From Lichina pygmaea (Eukaryota; Ascomycota; Lichinomycetes; Lichinales; Lichinaceae): a stretch of DNA of 64,000 bases. Below the pieces are notes generated by a model. The model was not told where the DNA came from and made no database searches. It saw only the letters and a program-made list of their open reading frames with translations. Positions 49,206 to 61,908 of the stretch are shown piece after piece. Location of the stretch: assembly GCA_963422465.1 (NCBI GenBank), contig OY730172.1, positions 1,736,001 to 1,800,000 on the forward strand. Direction: 5' to 3'. The position numbers and the translations under genes are program-made. Every line of letters starts with the position of its first letter. Positions within the stretch are counted from its first letter, which is position 1.

Positions 49206-51241
49206 AAGAAGGGAAGACGGATGTGGGGGGGCAGATGTCGACGCGTTTTAACACAGCAAGAATTGGGAGCTGAGGCTCTGCTACGACGAGTTATTTGCCA
49301 TGTACAAGTGGGGAGCTCTCCGCCGACATCATTCTCGCAATGTACTCAGTCATCTCCCTGACCTACAGAATCGCACTCTACGCGATGTCACGATACCAGC
49401 AACGCCATGATAACGCGCAACTACCACGACATGTTGCAATTGGAGAATTCCAATGTTTGAAAGCTCTTCGATACGTGCAGAAGAGCAAGTTTCATCTTCT
49501 CGTAAGCCTTCTTGCATGAAGATGATCTTCATTGGTGGTACTTAGTTCTCTACGATGCCGTTTCCTGGAAGGATGCATGTCTTCAGCAGAAGCCCTTGCG
49601 CGGATCCGATTACGTCTGGACAACGGCCGATTCCCTTCCTCAAGCTTCGATCTACCATGGAAATAGACATTGAAGAAGAGCCGGACCGCTGCTCGGGACC
49701 CCCTCCGCGCCCTCGTCCAGGAATAACACGCTGCTAGGAAGACAAAAAGATACTCTATTCTTCCCACATCCTGTCAGAGGACGAGGTACATCACCCCTTG
49801 ACGTACTGTACACACGTACCGTACTTTAGGGCCGTCTCGGAGAGCAAGCAGCCAACAGAACTTCCCAAACAGCTGATACGGTGATCACATGGTGATGGTT
49901 GTTTTTTCTTTGTTCTCGGCCAAGGTAAATAGAGAAAACAAAGACGAAAGAACTTCTGCTGTTTGACTCACAGCAGACTGAGTAGTTGAGGTTTTAGAAA
50001 AAGGGGGTTTCCCAATGCTTGTGGGGAAAAATTTTTTTTGGGTGGGGGGGGTGGGGGGGGGGGGGGGGGGGGGGGGGGTGGCGCCCGAGTGGTTGGAGCT
50101 ATAAGGCTTAGGGCTAGATGTCACTTTAGGGCCGCCCACGTTGATAACTCGTACGGAAGTATGATTAGCGGGAGTGAATTGAGTGGTCACGGGCTAACGG
50201 GAGCGGCACGGGAGTGGTCCGGGAGGGAAAGAATGTGGAGTGTGGGGATGTGGGATGTGGGGACGTGGGGAAGGAAGCGATAACACTACACTCTCTACCC
50301 GTCGTCTTCTGTACTAATTCACTAGCGAATAACGTAGGTCCCCATAGATTCAACCCATTAAGTCACCTGCGATGCTCTTCATGGAAGATAGGAAGTTAGT
50401 TGTGTAGAGCAAGCAGCAAGCGTCCATTACGGCAAGTTTACCAGTAGCTTGCCAATGATGATGATGATGACGACGACGATGGACGGAGGCTGGGAAGGCG
50501 TTCGCACGTACAGACAAATGGTACAGGGAAGGAGTAGAAGATGGAGAGAAGGGAAAGAAATGGAGGTGGAGCAAGGAGGAGAGTAGCATAAGGACAGTTT
50601 ACGACCCCATCGAATCTTTGTGCTTGCGCCTGTTCATTGCACCTGCTTGCCCGTCGGGCCTTGACTTCTAACTTAATGACGTGAAATGAAACCTAATCTA
50701 GTCGTCCTGATCGTCCTGATCGTCCTGATCTTCCTCCCAATCCTGCCCATGCTGACGCTCGGAAACCATGCTGACTGAACTCCGCTGACAGTCGTAACTC
50801 CACCGATGATGCCGACTGCGCCGACCGGGCTGGCTGCTGACGATACTGACATGAGCCGTCATGACCGATCATGACCGATCATGACCCATCGTGACGAGAT
50901 GCCAACTCCGCAGAGCTGTCCGAAGAGAGAGAAAGAGTTCATCGTCAATCTGTCTTGACGGAAAGGAGAAAAGAAGTTCGAAGGTCACCGACGTAGTGAC
51001 GAGAGAGGAGAAAGAGATGTTCATCGGCACGGAACATCTGTTGTCGGCATAGAGAAATGGGGGTACGGCGCTCTGCGTCGGGATGACGAGGAGAAGTCGT
51101 GATGGCGAGAGAGATGGTGTGTGTGATGGGCAAGAAGAGGTCGTAATGATGAGAGATGATGTGTGACGGGGAGAGATAAAGAAAAGGCCGTGTCGGAATT
51201 GTTCGTCGACATCGTGAGTGAGAGACCGAGCCGCAAACGCT
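49206..51241. other. Gene-poor stretch with poly-G tract and short repeats
   Basis: Holds a G-rich homopolymer (about 50041-50078) followed by a short tRNA-like A-box sequence without a B box, a CGTCCTGAT triplicate (about 50703-50730), ATGACCGATC repeats (about 50860-50890) and a GATGAT run (about 50455-50475). A minus-strand open frame at 49767-49492 starts with a hydrophobic stretch but has no other support. No gene is called. Confidence 0.55.
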
Positions 51242-52635
51242 TCACGGGTCGAAGAAGCTGCGTGGTTCGTCCGGCGCCGGTGACGACGAGCTGCCGGGAT
51301 GGCGAGACCGTGGCGGCGGCCTGTTCCTGCCTGTAGCCTCGGCGGCGCGACGACGCATCTCCGGGGTAAATTCAAAGGGCGGGACTTCGGGGCGCTCTGG
51401 CTGGTTCCGATCGCGGAGCGTCGTTGTTGACTTGGCCTTTTTGATCGTCCTCGCAAGGAACGACTCGCCCGGCTTCGAATCCGCGGCTTTCTTCTTCGAC
51501 TCGCCGCTGCCGCCGCCGCCGCCGCTGATGCGTCTGAGCCCGGCAACCAAGCGGTCAAAGGTGCCGCCGGGCTTCCGAGGCGGCTCGTCGGAGGGGTGGG
51601 TCGAAACCGACTCTGATGGAGGCGGCTCCCTCGTGATCGGCGTCGGCGTCGGCGTCGCCGCGCGAGTATTTGCCGGTCGGCTTTTCCGACTCTTCTCGCC
51701 ATCGCGCTTCTTCACGATGCTCTCGACCCCATTCACGGCCGACGACTCTGCGATGATGGTGCTTGCGCCATCGAGGTACCGCTCCAACGTCTGCCAAAGG
51801 GCAGGCCAGCCCGTTACTTCACCGCGGGATGCTCGGGCCCCTTGCCGAACGAGGGGATCCAGTATCGCCGGACCGTCGCTCTCAACGGCCGTCATGTAAC
51901 GGAAGAAATCCCGTCGATTCGCCTCCATCACCTCCGCCGTGATATGGAACGTCGGGGCCGAATACCCGGTCGGGGGGTATAGGGTATTCAGCAGAGCGAG
52001 GCACTTCGGCTTGTTAAAGGGCTGGAGAGACATCTCGTTCACTAGCATCTGAAGCCATGTCAGCCGTAGGCACAGGAAGAAAGGACCCAGGTGATGCATT
52101 GAAAAGTGAGAGTGAGAGGGGAGGAGGTGAGACTGACCCACTGCCGGAGCCCCACAAAACACTGCGTGAAGCAGGCTTCGGCCTCTTTGGCCTTCGCCTC
52201 GAGGCCGTTGACCCACGCCCTCACCTGCGCGTCCTTGGCCTGTCGGTCTAGCCAGGCAGACGTGGCATCGCCGGGCTTGACGCCCAGCCTGGTCATGACC
52301 GCATCGTGCTCCCGCCGCCGTCTCACATCGAGATTCTGCAAGTAATCCATGGCCGTTAAGGCCAGAGCAAAATCAACGCGGCTGAGGTCTTCGTGGAAGA
52401 CCTTGCGGACGAACGGCATGAGGAACTCTGCCGGCACGTTCGACGCCACCTTGGGGAGGTCGCCGGCGATGGTCAGGAGCTCCGAGCGGAAGCGCTCCAG
52501 CTCCGCGTGCCGCTCGCGGCTGCCAGCCGTCGGTCCGCGGACCTGCAGTGCTGGATTCGTCCAGTCAGGCGCGCGGGAGGAGACGTTGATGGCGTAGAGG
52601 GTCCGGAGAGGAAGCTCGCCGGTATTGAACGACAT
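51242..52635 (-). CDS. Unrecognised protein with helical N-terminal domain
   Basis: Two exons (52635-52138 and 52048-51242), joined in phase after GLRQW, give about 434 residues. The first 250 residues are helical and well patterned (LEPFRSELLTIAGDL-like, FLMPFVRKVFHEDLSRVDFA, LVNEMSLQPFNKPKCLALLN, YPPTGYSAPTFHITAEV, FFRYMTAVESDGPAILDPL). The last 180 residues are Ser/Pro/Arg-rich and disordered and include a Gly run. There is no signal peptide or membrane segment. I do not recognise the family; the pattern suggests a cytosolic or nuclear fungal-specific protein. The codon use and GC of the coding region match the neighbouring housekeeping genes. Confidence 0.7.
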
Positions 52636-54920
52636 GATGTTGTCGTTGAGGAGTCAGAAGAAGATGGAAGTGAGGATGGAAGAAGAACAAGAAAATCCAT
52701 GGCTGGGGGAGGTGGGGGACCTCTTTATAGAGGTTCACTAGGGGCGACTGGCTATGTTGGTGATGCTGTTCTTCTTGTAATATATGGTTGTAGATGTTGA
52801 AGCTCTTGTGAAGCACGTTCTGTGGACGCTCGTCGTTACCGCCTAAAAGGCGGAGGAGAAGAGCTAGACTGGCACGGCAGTCAAGCGTTTGAAGTATCAA
52901 ATATCAGAACTCGTTCGACTCGCCGCTTTTAACACGTAGCACGTGAAAGCTCCACGAACATTCACATGGACCGGCAATCGCCATCTGTCACATTCCTGGT
53001 CAAGTGACAGCAGAGCAGAGCAACAGCACTTTTTCCCATTTGTCTTTGCATGGCAAGTTTGTGGAGCCCTAATCGGATCGCGACTGCTAGTCCAGAGACT
53101 AACCAAGCACGTGCAGAAAGGCGTATGCTGCATCAACTAGCAGACGCATCGTCGAGCAGGGTCTGCAGAGGTCTTTGGCACGGAACAACCAAGATCAAAC
53201 GAATGACGATGGCAGGAAACAAGAGTCGACAAAAAAGTGTGAAGATTCTCTGCAGCGATGGAGAATGTCTGTCACGGGGGAAGACTCCCTGGATAAGGTA
53301 TCCTACTTTCTGGAATCATCGTTATCGCCATCCTCCTCCGCCTCGTCCTCGCCCTCGCCCTCGTCCTCGTCCACCTCCATTCGATTCTCTCTCTTGATTC
53401 ACCCCACCATCCCTTTGGGGTTCATGCGACTCCTCCGTCGGCGGACGACGCGGGCCGGCAACCGGGACGGCTTGTCAGTCCTTCGTCCCATACCAGCGTC
53501 CGGCAAGTGATGTTCAGTACCCCGAGTATCAGGTTCTGACGCGCTCTCCACTGGCCAGGAACATGTAGAAGACAAGGTGATACCAACTGATGCAGGCTTT
53601 CAGGTTTGCAAAAAGCAACCCAAGGGTCCATGTGCCCTTGTAGCCTGGCGGTGCCTTTGCGAACGAAATAGTCCCGGTGGTTACAAAGGATGGTCTGCGT
53701 TGCGTAGTATGCTTGGTTGACGGCAGCCGAGGCGCCACTGCTACCGCAGAATACAGTGTTCCATACCGGTACGGTATCGAGTCTGATTGTAGCTGTCTTT
53801 TCCTCCATCCTTCTTTTCGGAGAGAGTGGGCATCCTCTAAGTTGACAAACGTTGAATTCGGCACAAGAACAGCGGATGAACTTCTGTTCGAAGTTCATCA
53901 GATAGCAGGCAAAAGCCAGATGAAGCCAGATCAGTCCGGCGCGTCCATTCTTCCGCCTTGTCTCCGTGCCTGCGCCGTGTCTTCGGACGACCGGGAGCTG
54001 GACATCTAACATATACCTTTCTCGATCGTTCGCTGTGCTGCGTTCGGCACAGGATTGTTCCTTCGTCTTCTTCTGCTGACAAACACCTGCGTATGTACGC
54101 TTCGTACTTACGTACCGTACGGAACTTACGTATCGTACGTACTCGTGACAGAGCTGCATCCTGTTACGTACAAGATCGTATGTACATACGTACACGAAGG
54201 TGGCTCCGTACGAGCTGCAGAGTCGAGTTGAAGTAGCGTATTACCCACGTGCAGGAGTACGGAGCGTACAGCACTCGTACGTATGTAGAAAGGGCACCTC
54301 AGGAATCATTACTGCTAAGGTCAGACCTCCCGCATCACATGATTTTCGATAATTTGACTACCTGAGCAAGATATGGTAAGACTCAAGGAGGAGTCCGAGC
54401 TTTGTGTACGGTACCGCCAAAGGGTGCGACAGTACTTCTGTATGAGCGATTACGAGTCCTCGTTTACGTACACAGGGGCGACATGCTCGGAGAACTACCG
54501 GAGAATTACTCCAGCATACTCCTTTGATTACTGGTATGCATGCTTCCGGTACACCCCCCCCCCCCCCCCCCCCCCCCCCAGTGGCCCCTCACGGCCCTCT
54601 AACGCACGAGCTACGCACGGTACGGAACAGAAATGTATAGTAACATGTGCTTCTATCGAGAGACCGCTACGTACTCGTATGTCCTTCAAGGTCGATTCGA
54701 AAACGAGTGTCGGGGATTAGCATGATCAAGCGCTATTTCAACAGCCAGGCACGAAGGGAAGCATATAAGAACCTTCAATCATGCGGCTATCAACAAAGCA
54801 CTGCATGCCTAAGCTACCTCCGCATCGGCCCTAGCGAGCTCTCCTAGAAAGTGCGTTGGACAAGTCCACTCTCGATATCGCCATAGGCTCTATTCACAGC
54901 CCTCCGTCGAATAGTCGACG
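52636..54920. other. Long gene-poor stretch
   Basis: A minus-strand open frame of about 257 codons (54195-53422) is present but lacks a domain, crosses a GTAC-rich block and has random-looking composition, so it is not called. Repeats seen: CCTCGTC/GCCCTCG (about 53330-53385), a very dense ACGTACGTA block (about 54090-54290) and a C26 tract (54554-54579). Confidence 0.55.
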
Positions 54921-56363
54921 ATGTTTTCCCGAACTGTGGGAGCATTGGCTCTGTGGTCTTTATTTGCCGTCTTCTCATCTGCTGTTCCGGCCGTCGATCC
55001 TGCTGGTAGCCTTTCCGGCAGATTGGCCTCCAGCTACGGAAAAACTAACCTGCTAGCTCAAGCATCAAAAACACCCCCTGGCCGCTGTATCAATCCGCCA
55101 TGGAATTCTGGTGGGTTCACAGACCTTCAAGCCAGGCGATCCTTTTCGTGCAAAGTACACTGACTAAGTTTGTCGCTAGGGGCGAGTGCTCAGTTCCCAG
55201 AACCTGAAGAGCATTCAAAGATTCTGGGTGTCCTCTGGCTGGAGATGATAGCACCGTTCGACTGCGTGGCACAGGAGGGTGGAAAATGGCGACTGGTGCC
55301 AGTCAGAGACCCGGAGCTAACAAGCATCTACGACATCGGTGATATCATTCGGGGCCAGCTGAAAGTAGCCGGGAGAAGCTACGTTGCACAGAGTTTGATC
55401 AATGACCCTCCGACATCTCGCGCTTTTACCCGCAACCTGAAACTGAGCAACGACATGACAGTCGCCTACCTGACGCTAGTCATCGAGACGATGCAACGGA
55501 CTCCCCACAAAGTTTCTTCTCGGGATGGCGTCAAGAATAGCGACTGGCAGCATTGGAGACCAAAAGTCAAAACCCCTTTATTTACTGACATATACGAGGT
55601 CAAGACGAAAGGGAATGCTGTACCCAGCAAAGGTGCCATGGCCGACTGTCGGCGCGACGGAAAGACCGAGAGCGGTTACATCGCCCAGATGTGGGTCTAT
55701 GGCCTAGAGCCACTCAACTTCATGACCCCACCGTGTCCAGATACGCCAACAGGCAAAGTTGATTCTTCTACCCCAGAGGGTACCGAGATGATTTGAGATA
55801 GAGCGGAGATGAGTGGGCAGCGGCTCTGACAAACGCTCGTTGGCAACCATATGGGGATTCTATCTCTTCTCTTCTGGGAGGAGGGATATCTCATGCATCC
55901 AAGGTACTGGCGAAGAGACCATTAAAAATCGATTGTGCAGGACAACATCCAACATTGGTACGGGGCATCGGTGCGCCAGCGGCAATGTCAGTAGATCAGT
56001 CCGTATTATATTTAGGGTAATCGGGAGGAATATCTGTGCCTGGGTAATGGTACGAATGTCCATTTCGCCATCTACCTTTGGCGTGGATGCGAGTCTAGCA
56101 CGAGCGCTCTTGCCCCGATGCTGCATCAACAGCATCTTGCCATCCAGGAACATAATGGTGGCCAGCTACGATCGAGCATCGATATGTTTGCTGATGCTGT
56201 CCTTACGGCAGGGCCAAAGGTGTCGGATGTAGCAGTTGGTGACAAGCAACAGTATAACATGCTTACCTGGAGCCAAATCCCAGCTGCTGTGGGATATCAA
56301 AAACAGACGGTTGTTGGCGAGATCGTAGATCTTCGACCAGCAGCAACACTACTGTTTCTTTGA
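54921..56363 (+). CDS. Candidate secreted protein, multi-exon
   Basis: The model has four exons (54921-55110, 55180-55757, 55802-55957, 56016-56363), about 423 residues. It opens with a clear signal peptide (MFSRTVGALALWSLFAVFSS, then AVPAVDP). Exon 2 contains WLEMIAPFDCVAQEGGKW and DIGDIIRGQLKVAGRSYVAQ. Exons 3 and 4 add DEWAAALTNARWQPYGDSI and VHFAIYLWRGCESSTSAL, and all three junctions are in phase 0 or 1 as required. The second intron is short (44 nt) with a weak donor (GTTGAT). If it is not used, the protein stops at 55796 with 268 residues. I do not recognise the family. Signal peptide, few cysteines and the surrounding repeat-rich, gene-poor DNA suggest a secreted, possibly host-directed protein, but this is inference. 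Confidence 0.5.
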
Positions 56364-57292
56364 ACCTACAGTATGTAGGACAATAAGAGACAAGCTGGTC
56401 TTGGTGGAGAGGACTCCTGGATGGGCACAGGCGGCTTCCCTCTTGGAACGTGCTGCTGCACTGCCCACGCATATGCTGTCACCGCTCGTCAGGCTGGATC
56501 AGCAAACATGCTTGTTGTCCGCGCGTTGACTGTGGAAGGGCGGCCAGGTCAACGTTCGACGACGAGCTGCGGTGAGTAGTTGACAACCGGCTTCTGGCTG
56601 GACAAAAAGCTCCTAACCAGCGACGAGAGGAAAGCTGTGCGGTCTACCAGTACGGTACCGTACCGTAGTCACGTGCCACTAAGACAATTTGGCGTGGCTC
56701 TGGGCTTCTGTCACATCCCTCCTCGGTCGACACAGTAGTCTGCATTCGGCCAGGGGAAACACATCCTAGGGAGAAACTGATTAGACGTATCAGCTGATAG
56801 ACCGTGTCGAGCCTAGTGGTACGAGATTAAACCGCAAAACAGCCCCCAGCACTGTTAGTCATCAGAGCTGGGTCAGTTGCGCTGCTCCCGCAACCGGATG
56901 TCAACCGTGAGTGCCATCAGCTTCATCCACCAATGGACAGCAAGGTCTGGGCACTGCCACAGGCTCTCACCGGGGTGAGAGGTCTTCAATGTGGCCGTGA
57001 TGGGCTACGGTACAGAGCTCGCAGGCGTACGTACGTACCCGCGGCACCGTACATACAAAAACAAGATCAAACAAGCTGCTCCGAAAGCATCGGATCTATG
57101 CCAGAGCATACGTTTATGACATCCTCATCTCTTCAAGGCCCTGGAAGATGATATATAGTACCTTCGCAAAGTCTTCACCATGCTAGCCAGCTCCCACGCT
57201 GACCTAGCACCAGATAAATTATTGTTATACTGCCTCCACGGTACAACTGCTAGGTCAGAAGATAGGCTCGTTCACAATGGTTTCTACGCAAG
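56364..57292. other. Intergenic stretch
   Basis: GTAC palindromes occur at about 56640-56670 and 57000-57050. A short plus-strand frame starting at an ATG (57180) may be an upstream exon of the damaged coding region that follows. Nothing else is supported. Confidence 0.45.
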
Positions 57293-58408
57293 ATGCAATT
57301 TGCTCTCTCGTTCGACGATGTTGAGACCTACCCACGTTTCACCGGCTACTTACGCCAGTACGAAATCTACTACGCTTGTACGCACGCTTCAATGACCAGA
57401 AAGGCTCTCATGAAACAACGGCTAAGGCTCTCGTTGGTTCTAGTATTTGCACGGAAATCCAAGCATGTTGGGCAGTCAAACGCGGAGAATTTTATAGTAT
57501 AACCTCGAGTTGGAGATTCATTTCGGGGCAATAGACCAAGACTGTCTCAGGTCTTGGATCAACTCTTCGACTTCTATCGGCCAGTTGGAATAGGAGACTA
57601 CGGGTTCAGTCCCGCAAAGACGTTCATATAAGATGGTACTTTTCGTGATCCAGGTGCTGATGACAGGTTGTCCCATCTTCTACTTTTTAACCCTGTCTCG
57701 TCTTCTGATGGTGGAAATAGTACTAACCTTCTCTCGAGCTTAAGTCTGTCGACGCCATTTTACAGAGGAAGAGCTTACAAAAGCTGTCCTGGAAGACAGC
57801 CTAGTTGAAAGCACTTCATAGTGTCACGACATCTACGGCTCCCTCATGCCATCAAAATCCCCATACAAGCTGTCCCAGCCGATCAAGCCGCAGGATTAGC
57901 GGTGTTCAAAAATATTGCCGTATGGGAGTCTCACCAGAATCACTGATAAAGAATTTGCTATATTGGTAATAGTGCTGGAGGAGACACTCAAGACGCCGCC
58001 ACCGTACCTCAGGAGCTTGCTGCCGCAGCTACGGAGCGTCCCGTATTGGAGGCTTCACTCAACGGAGCCGCCGGAGGGCGTGCCGATGTCTACGACAGAC
58101 TACACCAGATCAAGGCAGAGCTCGACGTCGGCCAGCGGCCCAAGTTCCAGGACTTCTTTGAAGAGCTAGCGATGTATGTCACGCTAGACATCTTCAACCA
58201 TCCTTCGTCCGTGAGAGCTTTCTCGGACAGAACGGGGAAATGGAAAGCAACGTCAAGTTGATTCTCACGCTGAACATTGACACGGATGATCTATACACGT
58301 ACCTTTTGCATTTCTATCAAGCTCTGGTTGAGTGCACAGCACGCACGAACGACTATATATCGACGGACACACAGGAACCAACAGATTATAAACAAGTCGA
58401 CAGTATCT
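57293..58408 (+). pseudogene. Damaged or multi-exon unknown coding region
   Basis: One plus-strand frame stays protein-like from an ATG at 57293 to a stop at 58259-58261 but is broken by stops near 57500, 57629, 57807 and 57939. Segments include LSQVLDQLFDFYRPVGIGDY, LPHAIKIPIQAVPADQAA and RADVYDRLHQIKAELDVGQ, then FFEELAMYVTLDIFNHP. Just past 58208 the coding signal moves by one base into a frame with VKLILTLNIDTDDLYTYLLH, ending at about 58408. Some stops could be removed by introns (for example GTATAACC at 57496 to CTCAG at 57550, about 55 nt), but the one-base shift near 58210 is not explained by an intron. A decayed gene or a sequence error is likely. The family is not recognised. Confidence 0.35.
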
Positions 58409-59651
58409 GATACCTGTTCCTTAAAGCACCTTGAGCACAAGACATTGCCCAGACTAGACTATGGTATAGCAAATTTCTGTCAACAGAAACATGAATTCCA
58501 TGTATCGAGCTCCAGAGATCTTCCACCTCAACGCGACTGGGGTTTTAAAATACAGTACAGTACGCAGAGCAACCTTTTCCAATGGTGTTGGTGAAGATGC
58601 AGTACAGTACAGTACATACGTACTGTTACCTAGAAGAACAACTGAAGCGTGCGAGTGTCATCGCTATGTATGAAGCGGATTCCATACAGTAGGAGTCAAC
58701 CAACATGAATACCTAAGGACTGTGTGGTCATGATGTGTGGCCATGACGTTGGTGGCATGCAAGGAGAACAGTGCTGGTTTAAGATAGTAGAGGAGTATAG
58801 ATTATTCATGTTCTGTGTTGTGCGGTACGTACTGGTATTCCGTATGTGTTCTGTGTTCTGTGTTCTGCAATCTGGATTCTGAATTCTGTGCTCTGCGCTC
58901 TGTACGGAGCATATTTTGTATTGTGTACTATTTTGTACTCTCTATTCGGTACTCTGCACTCTGTAGTCTGGTCTCTGTCCGGTATCGGCGTTTTGTGTTG
59001 GCAGAGAGGTCAATGATATCATCGGCCGGGGAGGTTGCAAGGAAAAGCCATAAGGTGTACAAGTACGTATCGCACGTCACGGTTGAATAAATCTGTACGT
59101 AGTTGTTCCGTGTTCTGCATGGGAGCATGGCACGTCAAGTAAGGACGGAAGTAGTTACTGTACTCGTCGAAAGAACTCGTGCGTTGAATTCGTCAAGAGA
59201 AATCAAAGTGGGGGAGGAAGGAAGCAAGCAGACAAGGGAGGAAGTAGGGAAAGAATGAGGGAAGAAAGGAAGGAATGAGGGAAGGAAGCAAGGAAGGAGA
59301 ACGAAAGACAGAAGGAATAGAGGACGCTATTCTGCTACTGAGCCCACCTTCAGCAGTCACGGTAAATACGGTACGGCACGGCATTGGACTAGGGTACACG
59401 ACGACAGCAGGCAATGAGTAGACGCCACGAGTGCACAGTACGAGTAGGCACCATGGGGATATGCTGCTGAATTCTCCCCTCGATTCCACTGTATCAGGTC
59501 GCTCGGGGAGTCCTTACAACAAAGCTTCTTTCCCGATCAGACTCCTCCCATGCAACCATTTCCCCACCCGAGATCCGTCCACCGACACCGTTCCACCGAG
59601 ACCTATCGCTGACGAGACTATTCCGGCCGAGATGCTTCCAGCGAGACAGTT
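58409..59651. other. Gene-poor stretch with simple repeats
   Basis: It contains TTCTGTG-type 7-bp repeats (about 58846-58975) and a purine-rich GGAAGGAA stretch (about 59205-59310) just past the 3' end of TAF12. No gene is supported. Confidence 0.6.
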
Positions 59652-61908
59652 TCACTGCTCCGTCTTGCCTCCAGTGAGCTTGGCCGCCTGGACGGCGCTC
59701 ATCTTCTGCGTCCAACCGGGCGCGGGCGGTTGCTTGCGCACGGTGCGGATCTCATCCAGAGTGTAGCCCGGGACACGGATGTTGTAGGTGCGCTCGAGCA
59801 CGAGCTGGAAGTCGCGCAGCTCGAGCGTGTTGTTGCCGCGGAGCTTGGCAACTTGACACGCGGCCGCCACGGTCTGGTCGATAAAGTCATCGGCGTACTG
59901 CAGGATCGCCTAAAAGAAAGGAGCGCGCCAGTCAGTTTTTCTCGTTGATCTTTGAGAAGAAGAAAGACGGTCTCATGAGTATAGCTGACGGGCTGAGGGG
60001 AGGCACGTAGGGATAAACATGAAACGTTGCTGTTGCAAATTCTCTCCGTTCTGTGCTGGAGATGAGGCTACCGGCAGTGTCGAGTAGATGGATGGGAGAT
60101 AAACTGCAAGTGCTCACCTCCTCGCACTCTGGGGTGAGCAGCTCTCCGCCAAGCCCATCGCCGTTACCGACGACCTGCCTCACGAGCTCATCGAGCTTCT
60201 TCTTGCTCAGGACCCTTTCGCCCTCGCCCTCGAGGACAAAGGCCGGCATCTTGGCGAGCACCGGCTGGTTGACGACCATGTTACCGGCGGAGCCGGCCCC
60301 ACCCGAGTACGTAGGGCGGGCCGGATTGACGGCAACCGGCTGAGGCGGCTGCGTGTTGATCGTCTTTGGGATTGGCATCTTAGCCACGTTCGAATCTTGA
60401 AGCATGGGCTTCGCGGTGACTCCAGGACTCGGCACTCGGTTCGAATGCGAACGAGCAGCTTCGGAGAGCGCGGCTTGTTGTGATAGGGGTTGAGCTGGCT
60501 CGAGAGGTGTGTTGGGCGTGGGTTGTGCGGGTTGTGCGGGTTGTGCGGGTTGTGGGGAATTCAGAGTTTGTGGTGTCTGCGACTGCTGAGGTTGAAAACG
60601 GGCCGTACTGTTCAAAGTACCCTCCGCATTCACTGGACGTGGAATATTCTGGAAGGTCGAGGAAGCCAGGGTCAGGTTTTGCGCGGGGGCACCCGCTGCT
60701 ATAACCGGATTAACTGCTGCTGTTGTCGGTGTTATGTTGTTGTTCGTTGTCGGTGCAACTTGACCCGATGCAACGCCCGTCGGGCTCGTCAATGTCGGAA
60801 CGTCGGCGCCGCGCCGGTCCTGGCCGGCCTCCACCGAGGACTCGCCCGGCTGCTTCACAGGTCCTCCAGGCGGTGCTATCGGCTGCGGGTGCGGCTGCTG
60901 GGTCGGTTGCGTCGTCGAGCTCGGAGATTGCTGTTGGCCAATATTCGCAGGTCTGGCCCCTTCGAACGAGACGGTACGCGCCATGGTCGCCCCTCCCGTT
61001 GTCGCGCCGGCTGCTATCCGACTTTGAGCATAGGCTCTGAGCTCCTGCTGCTCTTTTCGGAAGTTATCGATATAGCCCTTGGTATCGGCAAACGCTCGCG
61101 AAATCAGGATCCGCTTCTGGTTGAACTCGTTCTGCTCCTCTTGGCCGAACTGCTTGCCGGCAGTTGATTGTGCCTGCCACTGACTCTGAAGCTGTTGCAT
61201 CTTCCCCTTCAAGCCTTCAAGCCTGGAAAGGGCCTGACCATATTTCCATTTTGTGTCCATCAGCCATTTCTCGGCTTCTGCAGTGCCCGCCGCCAGGCTC
61301 GGCGGAGGCTGGTACTGGAAAGCCTGAACCTGTTGGATAATCGCCGGCGGCAACTGGGCCGGGTTTAGCCAGGCCTGAGAAGCTCCTTGTGGTTGCTGGC
61401 TTGGTTGGCCGGGATTCAGAGCTGGAATCGGCTGCTGTCCCGTTTGAGATGTGGGTTGCTTTCCCTGGCCGCCATTTGCCGCCACCATCTGCGACGATTG
61501 CTCCGGCGCCGATGCCTGCTGTTGCTGTCGCTGCCTTTGCTGTTGTTGCAGCTGCAGCTGTTGGAAGCGTCTAACACCGGCCAGAGCACTGTTGGTCGCC
61601 TCCAACAGCTTGCTGAACGCCTGCTGGTATTCCGTGGTGTCCTGGCTATAATTGTTTAGCGCTTCGTACAGCCCTCGAACAGCATTTTCCCATGCTGTTT
61701 TTTGGGTATCATTAAGGTGCGGGAGGCCCCGAATCTGTTCGACTCGGAGCAGCGAGGACTTATCGGTCGTCGCTTGCTGGGTGAGGCGAGTCTGCTGCTG
61801 CCCTTGCTGGGATTGCTGCGGCTGTTGGACTTGCTGCGGCTGTTGGACTTGCTGCGGCTGCTGCGAGAGTGAGCCCTGCTGGTTCCAGCTCGCGTCTCTA
61901 TTGCTCAT
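59652..61908 (-). CDS. TAF12: Transcription initiation factor TFIID subunit 12
   Basis: Two exons (61908-60118 and 59909-59652) give about 682 residues. TAF12 pairs with TAF4 in TFIID and with Ada1 in SAGA through a histone fold. The fold is at the C-terminus: RVLSKKKLDELVRQVVG starts it, the junction joins PECEE to AILQYADDFID, and QTVAAACQVAKLRGNNTLEL with DFQLVLERTYNIRVPG completes it. The N-terminal 570 residues are Gln/Pro-rich, with a QQPQQVQQPQQ opening and a helical middle part (YRQALSRLEGLKGKMQQLQ-like). A tail of about 30 residues follows the fold. The intron (59910-60117) is 208 nt, longer than usual for this window. Yeast TAF12 has a similar long N-terminus. Confidence 0.93.

Noticed and set aside
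50078-50110. tRNA-like start (GCCCGAGTGGTTGGAGC) after the poly-G tract
   Set aside because: No B box, no matching acceptor stem and no terminator follow, so it is at most a fragment.
53422-54195. Minus-strand frame of 257 codons
   Set aside because: It passes through a GTAC-rich block, has no domain or signal peptide and an odd composition; no support as a gene.
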